A stretch of 64,000 nt of DNA from Paenibacillus sp. FSL R10-2734. Its GTDB lineage: Bacteria > Bacillota > Bacilli > Paenibacillales > Paenibacillaceae. The notes under the pieces were generated by a model that was given only the letters and a program-made list of their open reading frames with translations, ran no database searches and was not told where the DNA came from. Where the stretch lies: the NCBI RefSeq assembly GCF_037963865.1, contig NZ_CP150170.1:5766001-5830000 (forward strand). The letters run 5' to 3'. Of the stretch, positions 35,567-44,129 are shown in pieces; the first letter of the stretch is position 1, and each line of letters starts with the position of its first letter. A program made the translations under genes and the position numbers.

Positions 35567-37453
35567 CTAATGGATAGGAAAATATACAGAATACGTCTCA
35601 TCCTGCACTTCATAGAGCGGTATGAAACGAATACCATGATCAAGCTTCTTCGTCTTATAATAACCTGGGTTCCACCAACTATGGTTACGTTCCTGATCGG
35701 GTTCCACTATAGAAGATGGATTTTGAGGGTCACCTATTAATATCCGCTCCGCAGATGTAATACCCGCAAGTACGATCGGACCATCCAGAAAAGCATACAT
35801 CTCTGAATTACCCGGTAAAACCTCCGTCACAAGATGCTTCTTAAACTCTACTGATACAACGTCCCCATCCTGCCATTCCCGGTTCAATTCCACAAACGTC
35901 ATAGCTGTCATATTCTGAGCCGAGAACTGCTCACCATTTACAACAATCTTCGGTCCCCCAACCATCCACCATGGCATACGAAGCTTCAATGAGAATACGG
36001 ATGGTTTTTCTACCTGAACTGTAATTGTATAAATAAATGAATCCGGCCGATGAGTTGGTATAGACGGAATGTTCACCTTCGTAATCGTCGTCATCCCTTC
36101 AACAGACCAATTATTCAGTGGATATATGCCATGCTGCCCTTCTTGTTCTATACGAAGACATATTTGCTGTCCTTCCACCATTAACTTCATCTGCGAAGGT
36201 AGCCACTGACAGATGGCAATTCCTGCTTTATCTTGTAAATAGATTTGTTGTTCATAAGCTGCATTCGCCTGCATTAATGTGCCATGACAACACCAGAAAT
36301 GCTGTGTCCGTGAACCCCAATTTTTCTTACTTCCCGGTCCCATACCTAAGAAATAGGAGATCATCCCCGTCTCATGATGCTGATGAGCCAATACACCGTT
36401 ATAGAACCGACGCTCCCAATAGTCTGCATAAGCTGGATCTCCTGTCCAACGCAGCAGCATATGGGCTAACCTCATCATATTATAGTTACAACAATGCTCT
36501 TGCCCAACACCAAGTCGTGCTGACATCTCGCCAGCTGGCATCCAGAGCTCCCCGTTATCGCCCGCACCTGTTGCCACATATCCACGTTGTTCAACTGCAC
36601 ATGTCCAGAAAGCTTCAACGACCTTTCTATAGCGCTCCTCTCCCGTCACTTCCCACGCTCTTGCCGCTCCTAATACTTCCGGTATTTGCGTATTAGCATG
36701 CTTATTCGTCAATACATCTTGCCCTTCCAATAAAGCATCGAAAAACCGACGACGATCATATTTGCGAATAAGCTCTAAATGGTGAATATCACCTGTGATA
36801 CCGTATAGATCTGCCCAAGTCTCCAGCATCCCCCCGGTTTCCAAGTCCAACAGCTCATCCATTTGTTCCTGTGTAAAGCTGCTTGTCCAGCGATAGAACC
36901 AGGCTGCTATCCCTTTCATTAATTGAAGCGCGGTCTTATTCGCTCCAAGGGTATACATTTCATTCAAGCCCATTAAGAGTTTATGGATTGTATAATGTGG
37001 CGCCCATACGAAATTACCTTTGGCAATGCGGTGCATATAGGTTTCTGGAAAAGCAGCTAACCATTCGCCTCCATTTGCCTCCTGACAACGTGCTAATTCT
37101 GATACAATATAGTCTGCTTTGGCCTTAACTAACGGATCCTTCGTCTGTGAATAAATACGTGCTGCCGCAGATAACCAGTGACCCATAATATGACCTCGTA
37201 ACTCACAGGTGGGAGATTCCCAGCCCCAATGCCATTGGTCAGGTCCTTCCATACTTGTGGTCGTTGCACTCGTTGTACCACCATTACCACTGTAACTCCA
37301 CAAACCTGACTCTAAATAAAAGGTACGAAGTAAATTTTCATTTGTCAGACTCATAATATATGATTTATTTATCTCAAATCTCTTTTTTAAAGGTCCTTTC
37401 AATAAATGAACTTCGTTAGAAGGAATATCATTCAGCATGTTCTTAACAGCCAT
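35567..37453 (-). CDS. GH127-type beta-L-arabinofuranosidase (DUF1680 family)
   Basis: 628 residues from the ATG at 37453, with GAGGTG 10 bases upstream. (alpha/alpha)6 barrel at about 30-400 with family marks DQWHWGWESPTCELRGHIMG, the Glu/Cys stretch GQEHCCNYNMMR (near 320) and FWCCHGT (near 395); in GH127 these Cys residues and a Glu bind zinc and one Cys is the nucleophile. C-terminal beta-sandwich domains follow. No signal peptide, so it cuts imported oligosaccharides carrying beta-L-arabinofuranose, or a related sugar. Divergent from the AraC/cupin gene at 37578, which probably controls it. Confidence 0.92.
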   Translation of the reverse strand: MAVKNMLNDIPSNEVHLLKGPLKKRFEINKSYIMSLTNENLLRTFYLESGLWSYSGNGGTTSATTTSMEGPDQWHWGWESPTCELRGHIMGHWLSAAARIYSQTKDPLVKAKADYIVSELARCQEANGGEWLAAFPETYMHRIAKGNFVWAPHYTIHKLLMGLNEMYTLGANKTALQLMKGIAAWFYRWTSSFTQEQMDELLDLETGGMLETWADLYGITGDIHHLELIRKYDRRRFFDALLEGQDVLTNKHANTQIPEVLGAARAWEVTGEERYRKVVEAFWTCAVEQRGYVATGAGDNGELWMPAGEMSARLGVGQEHCCNYNMMRLAHMLLRWTGDPAYADYWERRFYNGVLAHQHHETGMISYFLGMGPGSKKNWGSRTQHFWCCHGTLMQANAAYEQQIYLQDKAGIAICQWLPSQMKLMVEGQQICLRIEQEGQHGIYPLNNWSVEGMTTITKVNIPSIPTHRPDSFIYTITVQVEKPSVFSLKLRMPWWMVGGPKIVVNGEQFSAQNMTAMTFVELNREWQDGDVVSVEFKKHLVTEVLPGNSEMYAFLDGPIVLAGITSAERILIGDPQNPSSIVEPDQERNHSWWNPGYYKTKKLDHGIRFIPLYEVQDETYSVYFPIH

Positions 37454-37577
37454 TGCGCTCACTCACCTCTTCAGTTTTATCTATATTATAGATAGACTTT
37501 GACAAAGATCACATGCACGCTGTTTAGATTTGATATATACTTTTTTTGGTTCATACCAATAACAAAAGGAGCTTATT

Positions 37578-38432
37578 ATGAATGCATTCGTTCACATCAC
37601 AGCAGACCGATTTCCGCTAGTCAGAGATATGGGCTGTAACACGACGGACACCTTATATATCCATCCTGATCGTGTACTCGACTATCATGTCTTCCTGTTC
37701 GTTGTTGAAGGTGTGATGCAAGTGATTGAAGAAGACATCCACTATTCCGTAGGTAAAGGCGAGTTCTTGTTCTTAAATAAAAGCTTGCACCACTGGGGGC
37801 TACCAGAAACACCTGCAGGAACATCATGGTACTGGATTCATTTTGATACAGAAGAAGATGCATCTGTGCAATATAAAGACCATGCTCCACTGCCCGAATT
37901 GCAGTATTACTATCCAGATTTCTATAAATATCATATTCCGTTACCAAAATACGGAACTGCGCCCATACGTACAGAAGAGTTTTTTGTAAATATCCTTAAG
38001 AACGTTCATTATCCCACTCAGCATCATATGATTCGGACGAGTAATCAGGTATATCAATTTTTCCTGGAATTCTTCACTCAACTGACACAGCACGACACTG
38101 CTCCTAATTCGAAGCAACAGCTTGTAGAACAAATCATGCTGCATTTGACCGATCGAATACATGAACCCTATGATGCTCAAGCTTTACAAGCTCACCTCAA
38201 TATGAACTATAGCTATGTTTCCTCCATGTTCAAGAAAATAACGGGACAGAGTATCATTAGTGCGCATACACAGTTGAAAATGAACAAAGCTATAGCTTTG
38301 ATGCGTAACAGCCATTTACAACTTAATGAAATTAGTGATCTACTGGGGTATCAGAATCAATTTTATTTCAGCCGGGTCTTCAAGAAGATTTATGGACAAT
38401 CTCCCTCTACATTTATGAAGCAATTATATTGA
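37578..38432 (+). CDS. AraC-family regulator with N-terminal cupin sensor
   Basis: 284 residues. The N-terminal cupin (about 15-90: LDYHVFLFVVEGVMQVIEED, then GEFLFLNKSLHHWG) is a typical sugar-sensing pocket; the C-terminal double HTH spans about 185-282 (LNMNYSYVSSMFKKITG and ISDLLGYQNQFYFSRVFKKIYG). AAAGGAG precedes the ATG. It is transcribed away from the GH127 gene, leaving a 124-base divergent promoter region. No ATACATTGTA box is present there, so it likely reads a different site. Confidence 0.93.
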   Translation: MNAFVHITADRFPLVRDMGCNTTDTLYIHPDRVLDYHVFLFVVEGVMQVIEEDIHYSVGKGEFLFLNKSLHHWGLPETPAGTSWYWIHFDTEEDASVQYKDHAPLPELQYYYPDFYKYHIPLPKYGTAPIRTEEFFVNILKNVHYPTQHHMIRTSNQVYQFFLEFFTQLTQHDTAPNSKQQLVEQIMLHLTDRIHEPYDAQALQAHLNMNYSYVSSMFKKITGQSIISAHTQLKMNKAIALMRNSHLQLNEISDLLGYQNQFYFSRVFKKIYGQSPSTFMKQLY

Positions 38433-38441
38433 ACCTAAAAC

Positions 38442-38488
38442 TGTTTTCATACGATAGCAAGAAGGTGCAGCGGAAGTTTATTTAAAGA
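38442..38488 (+). pseudogene. spoVR 3'-end duplicate
   Basis: 47 bases identical to 20971-21017 except for one base (GATAGC against GATGGC). They encode the SpoVR C-terminus SYDSKKVQRKFI and the stop. Nothing of the rest of spoVR precedes it; the AraC gene ends only 10 bases upstream. Confidence 0.9.
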
Positions 38489-38513
38489 ATGAGAGTACGC
38501 CCTATAACAAGAA

Positions 38514-38546
38514 AGCCCGCAGCGTATAAACCGCTGCGGACCTTCT
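38514..38546. terminator. Hairpin after the spoVR 3' relic
   Basis: CCGCAGCG-TATAAA-CCGCTGCGG followed by ACCTTCTTA. It occupies the position that the 21053 terminator occupies after intact spoVR, and now ends the AraC/cupin transcript. Confidence 0.7.
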
Positions 38547-38603
38547 TACGTCGACACCCCGTATCGACTGAATAATTGAACTTTGCAAATGCTGCTGAGG
38601 TGA

Positions 38604-38737
38604 AGTAACTTAGGGAAGTTTGGAACTGTAGGAGCGTAGCGCTCGCCTTTGTCTCCGGATGTTATCCGCATAAGCGGTAAAATCAAGAACATCTGGAGAC
38701 AACAGCGACCGAAAGCCCAAACATTCCCGTAGTTACT
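38604..38737. repeat. Large palindromic intergenic repeat element
   Basis: Nested inverted arms: AGTAACTTAGGGAAGTTTGG (38604) with CCAAACATTCCCGTAGTTACT (ends 38737); GTCTCCGGATGTT (38651-38663) with AACATCTGGAGAC (38688-38700); and a central CCGC/GCGG. No coding capacity. It looks like a dispersed palindromic element (REP/MITE-like) of the kind common in Paenibacillus intergenic DNA. Confidence 0.75.
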
Positions 38738-38778
38738 GTCATCACCGAGCAGTCTTTGCTATAAGAATTTCATTCAAA

Positions 38779-39759
38779 TCATTCGGTCGATTTTTTCACA
38801 GGAACATAAATCTCCATCACCGTATCCGGCCGCGAATGGCAGCGTTCGTCATAGAATTCGAAATCCAGCTTGCTGTCATCATAGACGTAGCCACTATCCT
38901 TAAACCATTCTTCGAAGATATACTTCCATGTGCTTTTTATGACCTGCGCAAATTCTACTTGTTCGATATCCGTTGAAGTATCCACTGGCGGCGTTGTGAA
39001 CACGGCATATTCAGCCTCTGGCACATCCATCGTCAGCATGTCGTCCTGTACCTTGGAATAGTCCTCCACAATAACACCCAGAAGATAGGTGGCATTGCCA
39101 TTGTCTGAGGATGGAATACACAAACCGACTTCTCCGTGTTTAGGTGGGTTTAGTATTTTGTACATTTTTGACTCTAGGTTCTCACCCTCATAGTGGCTCC
39201 AAAAAGAAGCAATATCCTTCGTGTACATACTTCCAGCAACATTAGTTTGGATCCCATACCCAGCGACCTTAAATGCAGGCTTGCTAACAATAACAGGGTT
39301 CATTATAAAACCTCCGATTTCAAATAGTGTTTTTCCATTAATAAATCCGTCCATCCGTGCGGCATATTGTGTCGGACTATATCCGAATGCCTTACGAAAG
39401 GCCTTAGTGAATCCGCTTTGTGTCTCAAAACCATAGTCCAGCGCAATATCAATGATCCTTCTACCGGCAAACAATTCAATCGACGCTAAAGATAACTTCC
39501 GGCTCCGCACATACTCCATCACGGACATTTCCTTGCATAAGCTGAACACTCGGCAAAAATGATACACCGAATATCCCACCTCAGCGGCTATTTCTTCCAC
39601 CGTTATATTTTCTTTGATATGAGTCTCAATATATTCAACACACTTCTCTATATCTTTACTGTAATTCAAGTGCAGCACCAGCCCTCCCCCGTACGGTGAT
39701 TTCATTATATCAACTGCGAACGAGGAGGATTGTTCCTGTTTTGCTGAGCTGATGAACAC
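38779..39759 (-). CDS. AraC-family regulator with GyrI-like effector-binding domain
   Basis: Up to 326 residues. Double AraC HTH at about 45-130 (NITVEEIAAEVGYSVYHFCRVF and IIDIALDYGFETQSGFTKAF), then a GyrI/AraC_E_bind ligand domain at about 150-325 (FKVAGYGIQTNVAG; the C-terminal EIYVPVKK is characteristic). Such Rob/BltR-type proteins sense small cationic or drug-like ligands. The start is unsettled: GTG at 39759 has a weak site, while a TTG at 39669 (giving MNYSKDIEK) follows GGGGGAGGG. It sits between relics of spoVR and prkA and may be the original occupant of that interval. Confidence 0.9.
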   Translation of the reverse strand: MFISSAKQEQSSSFAVDIMKSPYGGGLVLHLNYSKDIEKCVEYIETHIKENITVEEIAAEVGYSVYHFCRVFSLCKEMSVMEYVRSRKLSLASIELFAGRRIIDIALDYGFETQSGFTKAFRKAFGYSPTQYAARMDGFINGKTLFEIGGFIMNPVIVSKPAFKVAGYGIQTNVAGSMYTKDIASFWSHYEGENLESKMYKILNPPKHGEVGLCIPSSDNGNATYLLGVIVEDYSKVQDDMLTMDVPEAEYAVFTTPPVDTSTDIEQVEFAQVIKSTWKYIFEEWFKDSGYVYDDSKLDFEFYDERCHSRPDTVMEIYVPVKKSTE

Positions 39760-39792
39760 TACCTGATTCTTGCCATAACCAAACTATAGAAA

Positions 39793-39973
39793 CCTGCGAA
39801 TCTGCAGCTTCTTACACTGGTATCTTCCTCATCCGACTCAAAACCTGCAAAAGTACACGCATTCACCCTACTTAAGGCTTGAAAGTGTCTGACAGCGCAA
39901 GAAACCTGCAGATTCGCAGGAATCACCAGATCAAGAAGCTTTACCATATAAAAAAATGTACTTCTGCAGGTTT
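39793..39973. repeat. Interlaced inverted-repeat element with AACCTGC cores
   Basis: CCTGCGAATCTGCAG (39793-39807) is an exact inverted match of 39906-39920, and AAACCTGCAAAAGTACA (39841-39857) matches the reverse complement of 39957-39973 with one mismatch. The two pairs interlace, so they can form alternative cruciforms. No gene here. Confidence 0.75.
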
Positions 39974-40007
39974 CACTTATTGATGCACGTAAACATTCTG
40001 ACAGTAT

Positions 40008-40032
40008 AAAAAAAGACCGCCAATTGGCGGCC
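40008..40032 (-). terminator. Strong minus-strand terminator
   Basis: GGCCGCCAATTGGCGGTC palindromic stem followed on the minus strand by seven T residues. It directly follows the prkA 3' relic, so it may be the original prkA terminator. Confidence 0.8.
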
Positions 40033-40044
40033 TGCAAATGTACT

Positions 40045-40105
40045 TGTATTCTTTTTAACCGATTGAGCAGACTCTAACGCATACTTTAAAAGCCCACTCC
40101 CCCAA
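40045..40105 (-). pseudogene. prkA 3'-end relic
   Basis: The stretch CCGATTGAGCAGACT and flanks (TTGTATTCTT before, CATACTTnnA after) parallel 48920-48990 at the end of prkA. On the minus strand it still encodes SLLNR, the PrkA C-terminus, but upstream codons are shifted and decayed. Match of roughly 60 bases with gaps. Confidence 0.65.
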
Positions 40106-40162
40106 AATCTCTAAACGATTTCACGATTTTTTCACGTTTATCCATTGTTTCAGGAAGTTTTG

Positions 40163-40196
40163 CTTGTGAAGATTTCAAAATAATATTTTTCACAAG
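40163..40196. terminator. Possible hairpin after the GH2 gene
   Basis: CTTGTGAA and TTCACAAG form an 8-bp stem over an AT-rich loop, just past the GH2 stop. It lacks a clear T-tract. Confidence 0.35.
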
Positions 40197-40208
40197 TCAA
40201 TCATTTTA

Positions 40209-42002
40209 TTAAATTCGAGATAAATGAAACATATTGTTCAGCTCTTTTATTTTGCTTAAATCACATTTTGGTTGCCGATCATAAGTCACAATCCCATTTA
40301 TTTCTTGCTCAACATCTGTCAACTGAGTGTAGCAGTATCCCCAAAGAATTTCTGAAGAAAATACGGCTTCCATAAGACGTCGATAGTCTTCTAAATACTC
40401 TTCAACGTTCTCAACAGAAGTATATCCCCAGCCGGGCTGCCCAGAAACATCAAAACCAATTCCTCCGAATTCTGTTAAAAGAATCGGCTCTCCCTTATTT
40501 TCAAATCCTTGTGCATAAATATCTCTTGAAGTAGATGGATAATGAATAATATTTTCCTTCGTCCGTAAAGTTTCTTTGAAGAATTGATATTTCTGCTTTT
40601 CCTCGCTGGATCCATGAGCATAATTATGAATAGCACATATATCTGTTTCGGTCGCATCCCAACCATCATTAGAGATAACTAACCTAGTAGTGTCTATTGA
40701 ATGAATGTAATGATACATGGTTTGAGAGAAGTGCTGCTGTTGACGATCAAAATGAATTTTAGGAACGCCCCAGCTTTCATTTAGTGGAACCCATGTCACA
40801 ATGGAAGGGTGATTATAATCACGATCTATGATTTCAGCCCATTCTTTCAGTAGTCGGTTTACAGCTTGGTTATTATAGATTGGCGCAGAGGCGCATTCTC
40901 CCCATACTAAAAAGCCCATTTTATCAGCCCAGTAAAAAAATCTTGGGTCCTCAGTTTTCTGATGCTTACGGCAACCATTAAAGCCCATTTCTTGTGCAAG
41001 CTGAATATCTTTTATAAAATCTTCATCGGATGGAGCCGTTAATAAACCTTCTGGCCAATAGCCCTGATCCAAAACTAATTTTTGATAGTACGGTTTATTA
41101 TTCAAATAAACCATTCCGTTTTCAATATGGATTTTTCTTAACCCAAAATAACTAGAAATTGAATCAACTGTTGTATCATTGCTAACTATATCTATTTTCA
41201 AATCAAATAGATTCGGGTTTTCTGGTGTCCAAGAATAGCCATCATCGTGAAAATTATGGCGGAAAATCCGTTCCTGCAACAATTCCACATCAAACACGCA
41301 TTTCTTTTCAACTAATTGTTGAGTTCCTTTAGCGATTAGTTGATCTTTAAAAGAAATCTCAAATTCAAGAATTCCAGCAGGCAACTCTTTATTTAGCACA
41401 GCTTCAATCTCTACTTTTCCTACATCATAAAGCGGTGTAAGTCGTAACTTTTGAATATACGTTTCCGAAACTTCCTCTATCCATACCGTTTGCCAAATCC
41501 CCGTTGTATTTGTATACCAAATACCTCTGCTTTCATCCTCCCAAAACTGTTTCCCACGAGGAATACTTTCATCTTTCTGGGGATCGAACGCTCGAACTAC
41601 AATTAATTGCTTTTCATGAGCAACCAACTTATCAGTAATATCTACCTCAAAGGAAGTATGACCTCCTTCATGTTGGCAAACATGTTCTCCATTAACAAAA
41701 ACATCCGCTAAATAGTCAACTGCACCAAAATGTAATATTGTTTTTTTTCCTTGTTTTTTTGTTATTTCAATTTGATTTTTATACCATACAATATCGTGTG
41801 CGCTAACATCACCTATTCCACTTGCCTTTGCCTGATAGACAAAAGGTACTTGAATCTGTCTGTCAAATTCTTTATTTCCTTGATACCATTTCTCTTTCAA
41901 ACCCGAATTGTTATCATCAAAACAGAAATCCCATGCACCATTCAGATTCTTCCAACTATTTCGAACTAGTTGTGGTCGTGGATACTCATTTCTCATTATC
42001 AT
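40209..42002 (-). CDS. Glycoside hydrolase family 2 (beta-galactosidase/beta-glucuronidase type)
   Basis: About 597 residues: N-terminal sugar-binding jelly roll (about 1-170), Ig-like domain (about 175-275) and TIM barrel (about 280-590). The acid/base Glu lies in VTWVPLNESWG and the nucleophile Glu in ILLTEFGGIGF. No signal peptide, so cytoplasmic. At about 600 residues it matches the short beta-glucuronidase-like GH2 enzymes rather than LacZ; specificity is not settled. Start taken at 42002, with AGGTG 6 bases upstream. Last gene of the AT-rich module C operon. Confidence 0.92.
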   Translation of the reverse strand: MIMRNEYPRPQLVRNSWKNLNGAWDFCFDDNNSGLKEKWYQGNKEFDRQIQVPFVYQAKASGIGDVSAHDIVWYKNQIEITKKQGKKTILHFGAVDYLADVFVNGEHVCQHEGGHTSFEVDITDKLVAHEKQLIVVRAFDPQKDESIPRGKQFWEDESRGIWYTNTTGIWQTVWIEEVSETYIQKLRLTPLYDVGKVEIEAVLNKELPAGILEFEISFKDQLIAKGTQQLVEKKCVFDVELLQERIFRHNFHDDGYSWTPENPNLFDLKIDIVSNDTTVDSISSYFGLRKIHIENGMVYLNNKPYYQKLVLDQGYWPEGLLTAPSDEDFIKDIQLAQEMGFNGCRKHQKTEDPRFFYWADKMGFLVWGECASAPIYNNQAVNRLLKEWAEIIDRDYNHPSIVTWVPLNESWGVPKIHFDRQQQHFSQTMYHYIHSIDTTRLVISNDGWDATETDICAIHNYAHGSSEEKQKYQFFKETLRTKENIIHYPSTSRDIYAQGFENKGEPILLTEFGGIGFDVSGQPGWGYTSVENVEEYLEDYRRLMEAVFSSEILWGYCYTQLTDVEQEINGIVTYDRQPKCDLSKIKELNNMFHLSRI

Positions 42003-42071
42003 AATTTGCACCTATCTTATTATAAATTTTAAGTATATTGAAGTTCTTTAAATCTATTCAATCAACAATCA

Positions 42072-43235
42072 CTAGTAGGTTGTACTTGTATCAAGTACTT
42101 GGTCTGCTGTTTCTTTTTCTTTTGAAGAATCAATGCGTTTTTTCAATTCCTCATAGTATTTATCTTCGTCAATCGGCAAGTCTACCCACTCTCTCAACCA
42201 GGTTGAGAGATGCATAGCATTTGAAATACTCAATCCATTAATTCCATCTGTTCCTGGAGCTAATAGTTCTTCATCATGTAAAATATGATTAACAAAGTTT
42301 TGAGTCACTTTCATATGACCATCGTCTTTAAATGGGTCCATCGGTACATCGATTTTCCAAACTTCTGGCTCACCAAAACCGCCATCCCAAGTAGCATTAA
42401 ATTCTTTCTCATCAATAACTGCTTTCCACATTTGTAGTGTATTATTTTCGATTACGATTTTCCCTTGAGAACCCATAATTTCAAGGCGATTTGTTCCAGC
42501 AACTTCTGATACTGAGGTTACAAAAACGCCAGTTGCGCCATTAGGATACTCTACAAAAGCTGTTACTTCATCTTCCACTTCAATATCACGTTGTTTCCCG
42601 AAATAAACAAAGCTATATACTCGGCTTGGCATACCACAAATCCATTGCCACAAATCAATTTGATGCGGATCTTGATTTAGTAATACACCACCACCTTCAC
42701 CCTTCCAAGTTGCTCGCCAACCACCAGAATTATAATAGCTTTGCGAACGATACCAAGTTGTGATAATCCAGTTTGTTCGACGAATCTCTCCTATTGCACC
42801 ATCCTGAACCAACTTTCGAACCTTTTGATAAAATGGGTTCATTCTTTGGTTATAAACTAAGCCAAAGGTTAGTTCTGGATGTTTGTTTGCAACCTCATTC
42901 ATTTCACGAACTTTTTTCGTGTACACACCAGCTGGTTTTTCTATTAACACATGTTTTCCAGCTTCCATTGCTGCGATTGCCAACACGGGATGGTCATAAT
43001 GAGGGGTTGCCACAATTACAGCATCAATATTAGGGTCTTGAAATACCTCTTCATCCGTACTATAAAGTTTGAATTTGTCACCATATTGTTTTTGAATATT
43101 TTCTAATTTAGCTGGATTCGTATCGCAGATTGCTACTAATTCACATCCTGACACCTTTCCATCATTTAGATAACCAATATGAAAGGATCCAATATTACCA
43201 GCACCAATAACTGCAAATTTTACTTTTTTCATCAT
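42072..43235 (-). CDS. Gfo/Idh/MocA-family oxidoreductase
   Basis: 387 residues. N-terminal Rossmann fold (VKFAVIGAGNIGSFHIGYL), the family EKPAGVYTK lysine motif near residue 95, then the C-terminal alpha/beta sheet domain (GGGVLLNQDPHQIDLWQW, with His as likely catalytic partner). NAD(P)-dependent sugar or inositol dehydrogenases of this type often pair with a TIM-barrel isomerase, as here: the start overlaps the isomerase stop by ATGA. AGGAG lies 5 bases before the chosen ATG. It probably oxidises the monosaccharide released by the GH2 enzyme. Confidence 0.93.
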   Translation of the reverse strand: MMKKVKFAVIGAGNIGSFHIGYLNDGKVSGCELVAICDTNPAKLENIQKQYGDKFKLYSTDEEVFQDPNIDAVIVATPHYDHPVLAIAAMEAGKHVLIEKPAGVYTKKVREMNEVANKHPELTFGLVYNQRMNPFYQKVRKLVQDGAIGEIRRTNWIITTWYRSQSYYNSGGWRATWKGEGGGVLLNQDPHQIDLWQWICGMPSRVYSFVYFGKQRDIEVEDEVTAFVEYPNGATGVFVTSVSEVAGTNRLEIMGSQGKIVIENNTLQMWKAVIDEKEFNATWDGGFGEPEVWKIDVPMDPFKDDGHMKVTQNFVNHILHDEELLAPGTDGINGLSISNAMHLSTWLREWVDLPIDEDKYYEELKKRIDSSKEKETADQVLDTSTTY

Positions 43236-44104
43236 TTCCACTCCTGTTGCATATCATCAACGATAATTTTTTTCAATGCCCCTGCTGCTACATTAAATAA
43301 ACGAATATTATCATCTTCTTTAAGTCCAGAAACATTTCTATTTTCTAATTCTGCAAAGCCTTCAAACATCGTTAAATGTGGCTCCAAAGAGGCAAAACCT
43401 TTAAAGTTATTTTTCGACAAGCTGTTCAATACTGCGTCTATTTTCCCGTCACCATGACCCGCTGGAGTTACTTCGTGATCACTATATTTCGCATCTTTAA
43501 TATGCATATAAACAATATGATCTTGTAGCATTTCAAAAGCCTTCGGATAAACTTCCACATCGCATTGTACAAAGTTAGCCGGATCAAATGCAGCCTTCAG
43601 CTGTGATGAATTCAACTTATTTAACAAATTAAGACATCTTTCAGGAGTATCGCCATAAATTTCTTTTTCATTTTCATGAAGTAAAGTAATGTTTGGGTAG
43701 TTTTGGGCTACTTCTAAAAATTGTTGCCAGCGTTCAATCACTTGTTCCTCGTAATCATCATAATTTTCTTTTTCATCAATGAAAAAACTAAACATACGAA
43801 TAAATGGACTTTCGAAAACTTCAGCAATATTCAACACATGTTCGAAAAGCTCAAGATGTTGTTCAAATGGATCATTGATATTAATTTTCCCAATAGGAGA
43901 CCCAATGCTAGATACTGAAATGCCTGCCGCATCAAATTTCCCCTTGTATTCTTTAGCTTCTTCTAAATTCAACTCACTTACATTTTTGCCATCTAATCCG
44001 CGAACTTCAATATGAGAAACACCATTTTGTGTTAAAATCCGAATTTGTTCATTAACATCTTGACTGATTTCATCAGCAAATGCTGAAATTGTAAAATTAT
44101 TCAC
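43232..44104 (-). CDS. Sugar phosphate isomerase/epimerase (xylose-isomerase-like TIM barrel)
   Basis: 290 residues from a GTG with GAGGTG upstream. AP-endonuclease-2-type TIM barrel; metal-ligand candidates are Glu in LLHENEKEIYG, Asp in AAFDPANF, His in VYMHIKDA and Glu in FASLEPHL. Partners of Gfo/Idh dehydrogenases in the epimerisation or dehydration of keto-sugars (compare IolE/IolH and YcjR types). It lies between the permease and the dehydrogenase in the module C operon, with 25 bases to the permease. Confidence 0.92.
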   Translation of the reverse strand: MNNFTISAFADEISQDVNEQIRILTQNGVSHIEVRGLDGKNVSELNLEEAKEYKGKFDAAGISVSSIGSPIGKININDPFEQHLELFEHVLNIAEVFESPFIRMFSFFIDEKENYDDYEEQVIERWQQFLEVAQNYPNITLLHENEKEIYGDTPERCLNLLNKLNSSQLKAAFDPANFVQCDVEVYPKAFEMLQDHIVYMHIKDAKYSDHEVTPAGHGDGKIDAVLNSLSKNNFKGFASLEPHLTMFEGFAELENRNVSGLKEDDNIRLFNVAAGALKKIIVDDMQQEWK

Positions 44105-44129
44105 GATTATTCACCTCGAAGTTAAGTTA

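Noticed and set aside
36118..36696. 192-residue plus-strand ORF
   Set aside because: Lies fully antisense to the well-supported GH127 gene, has no ribosome site, and its sequence is low-complexity and family-less.
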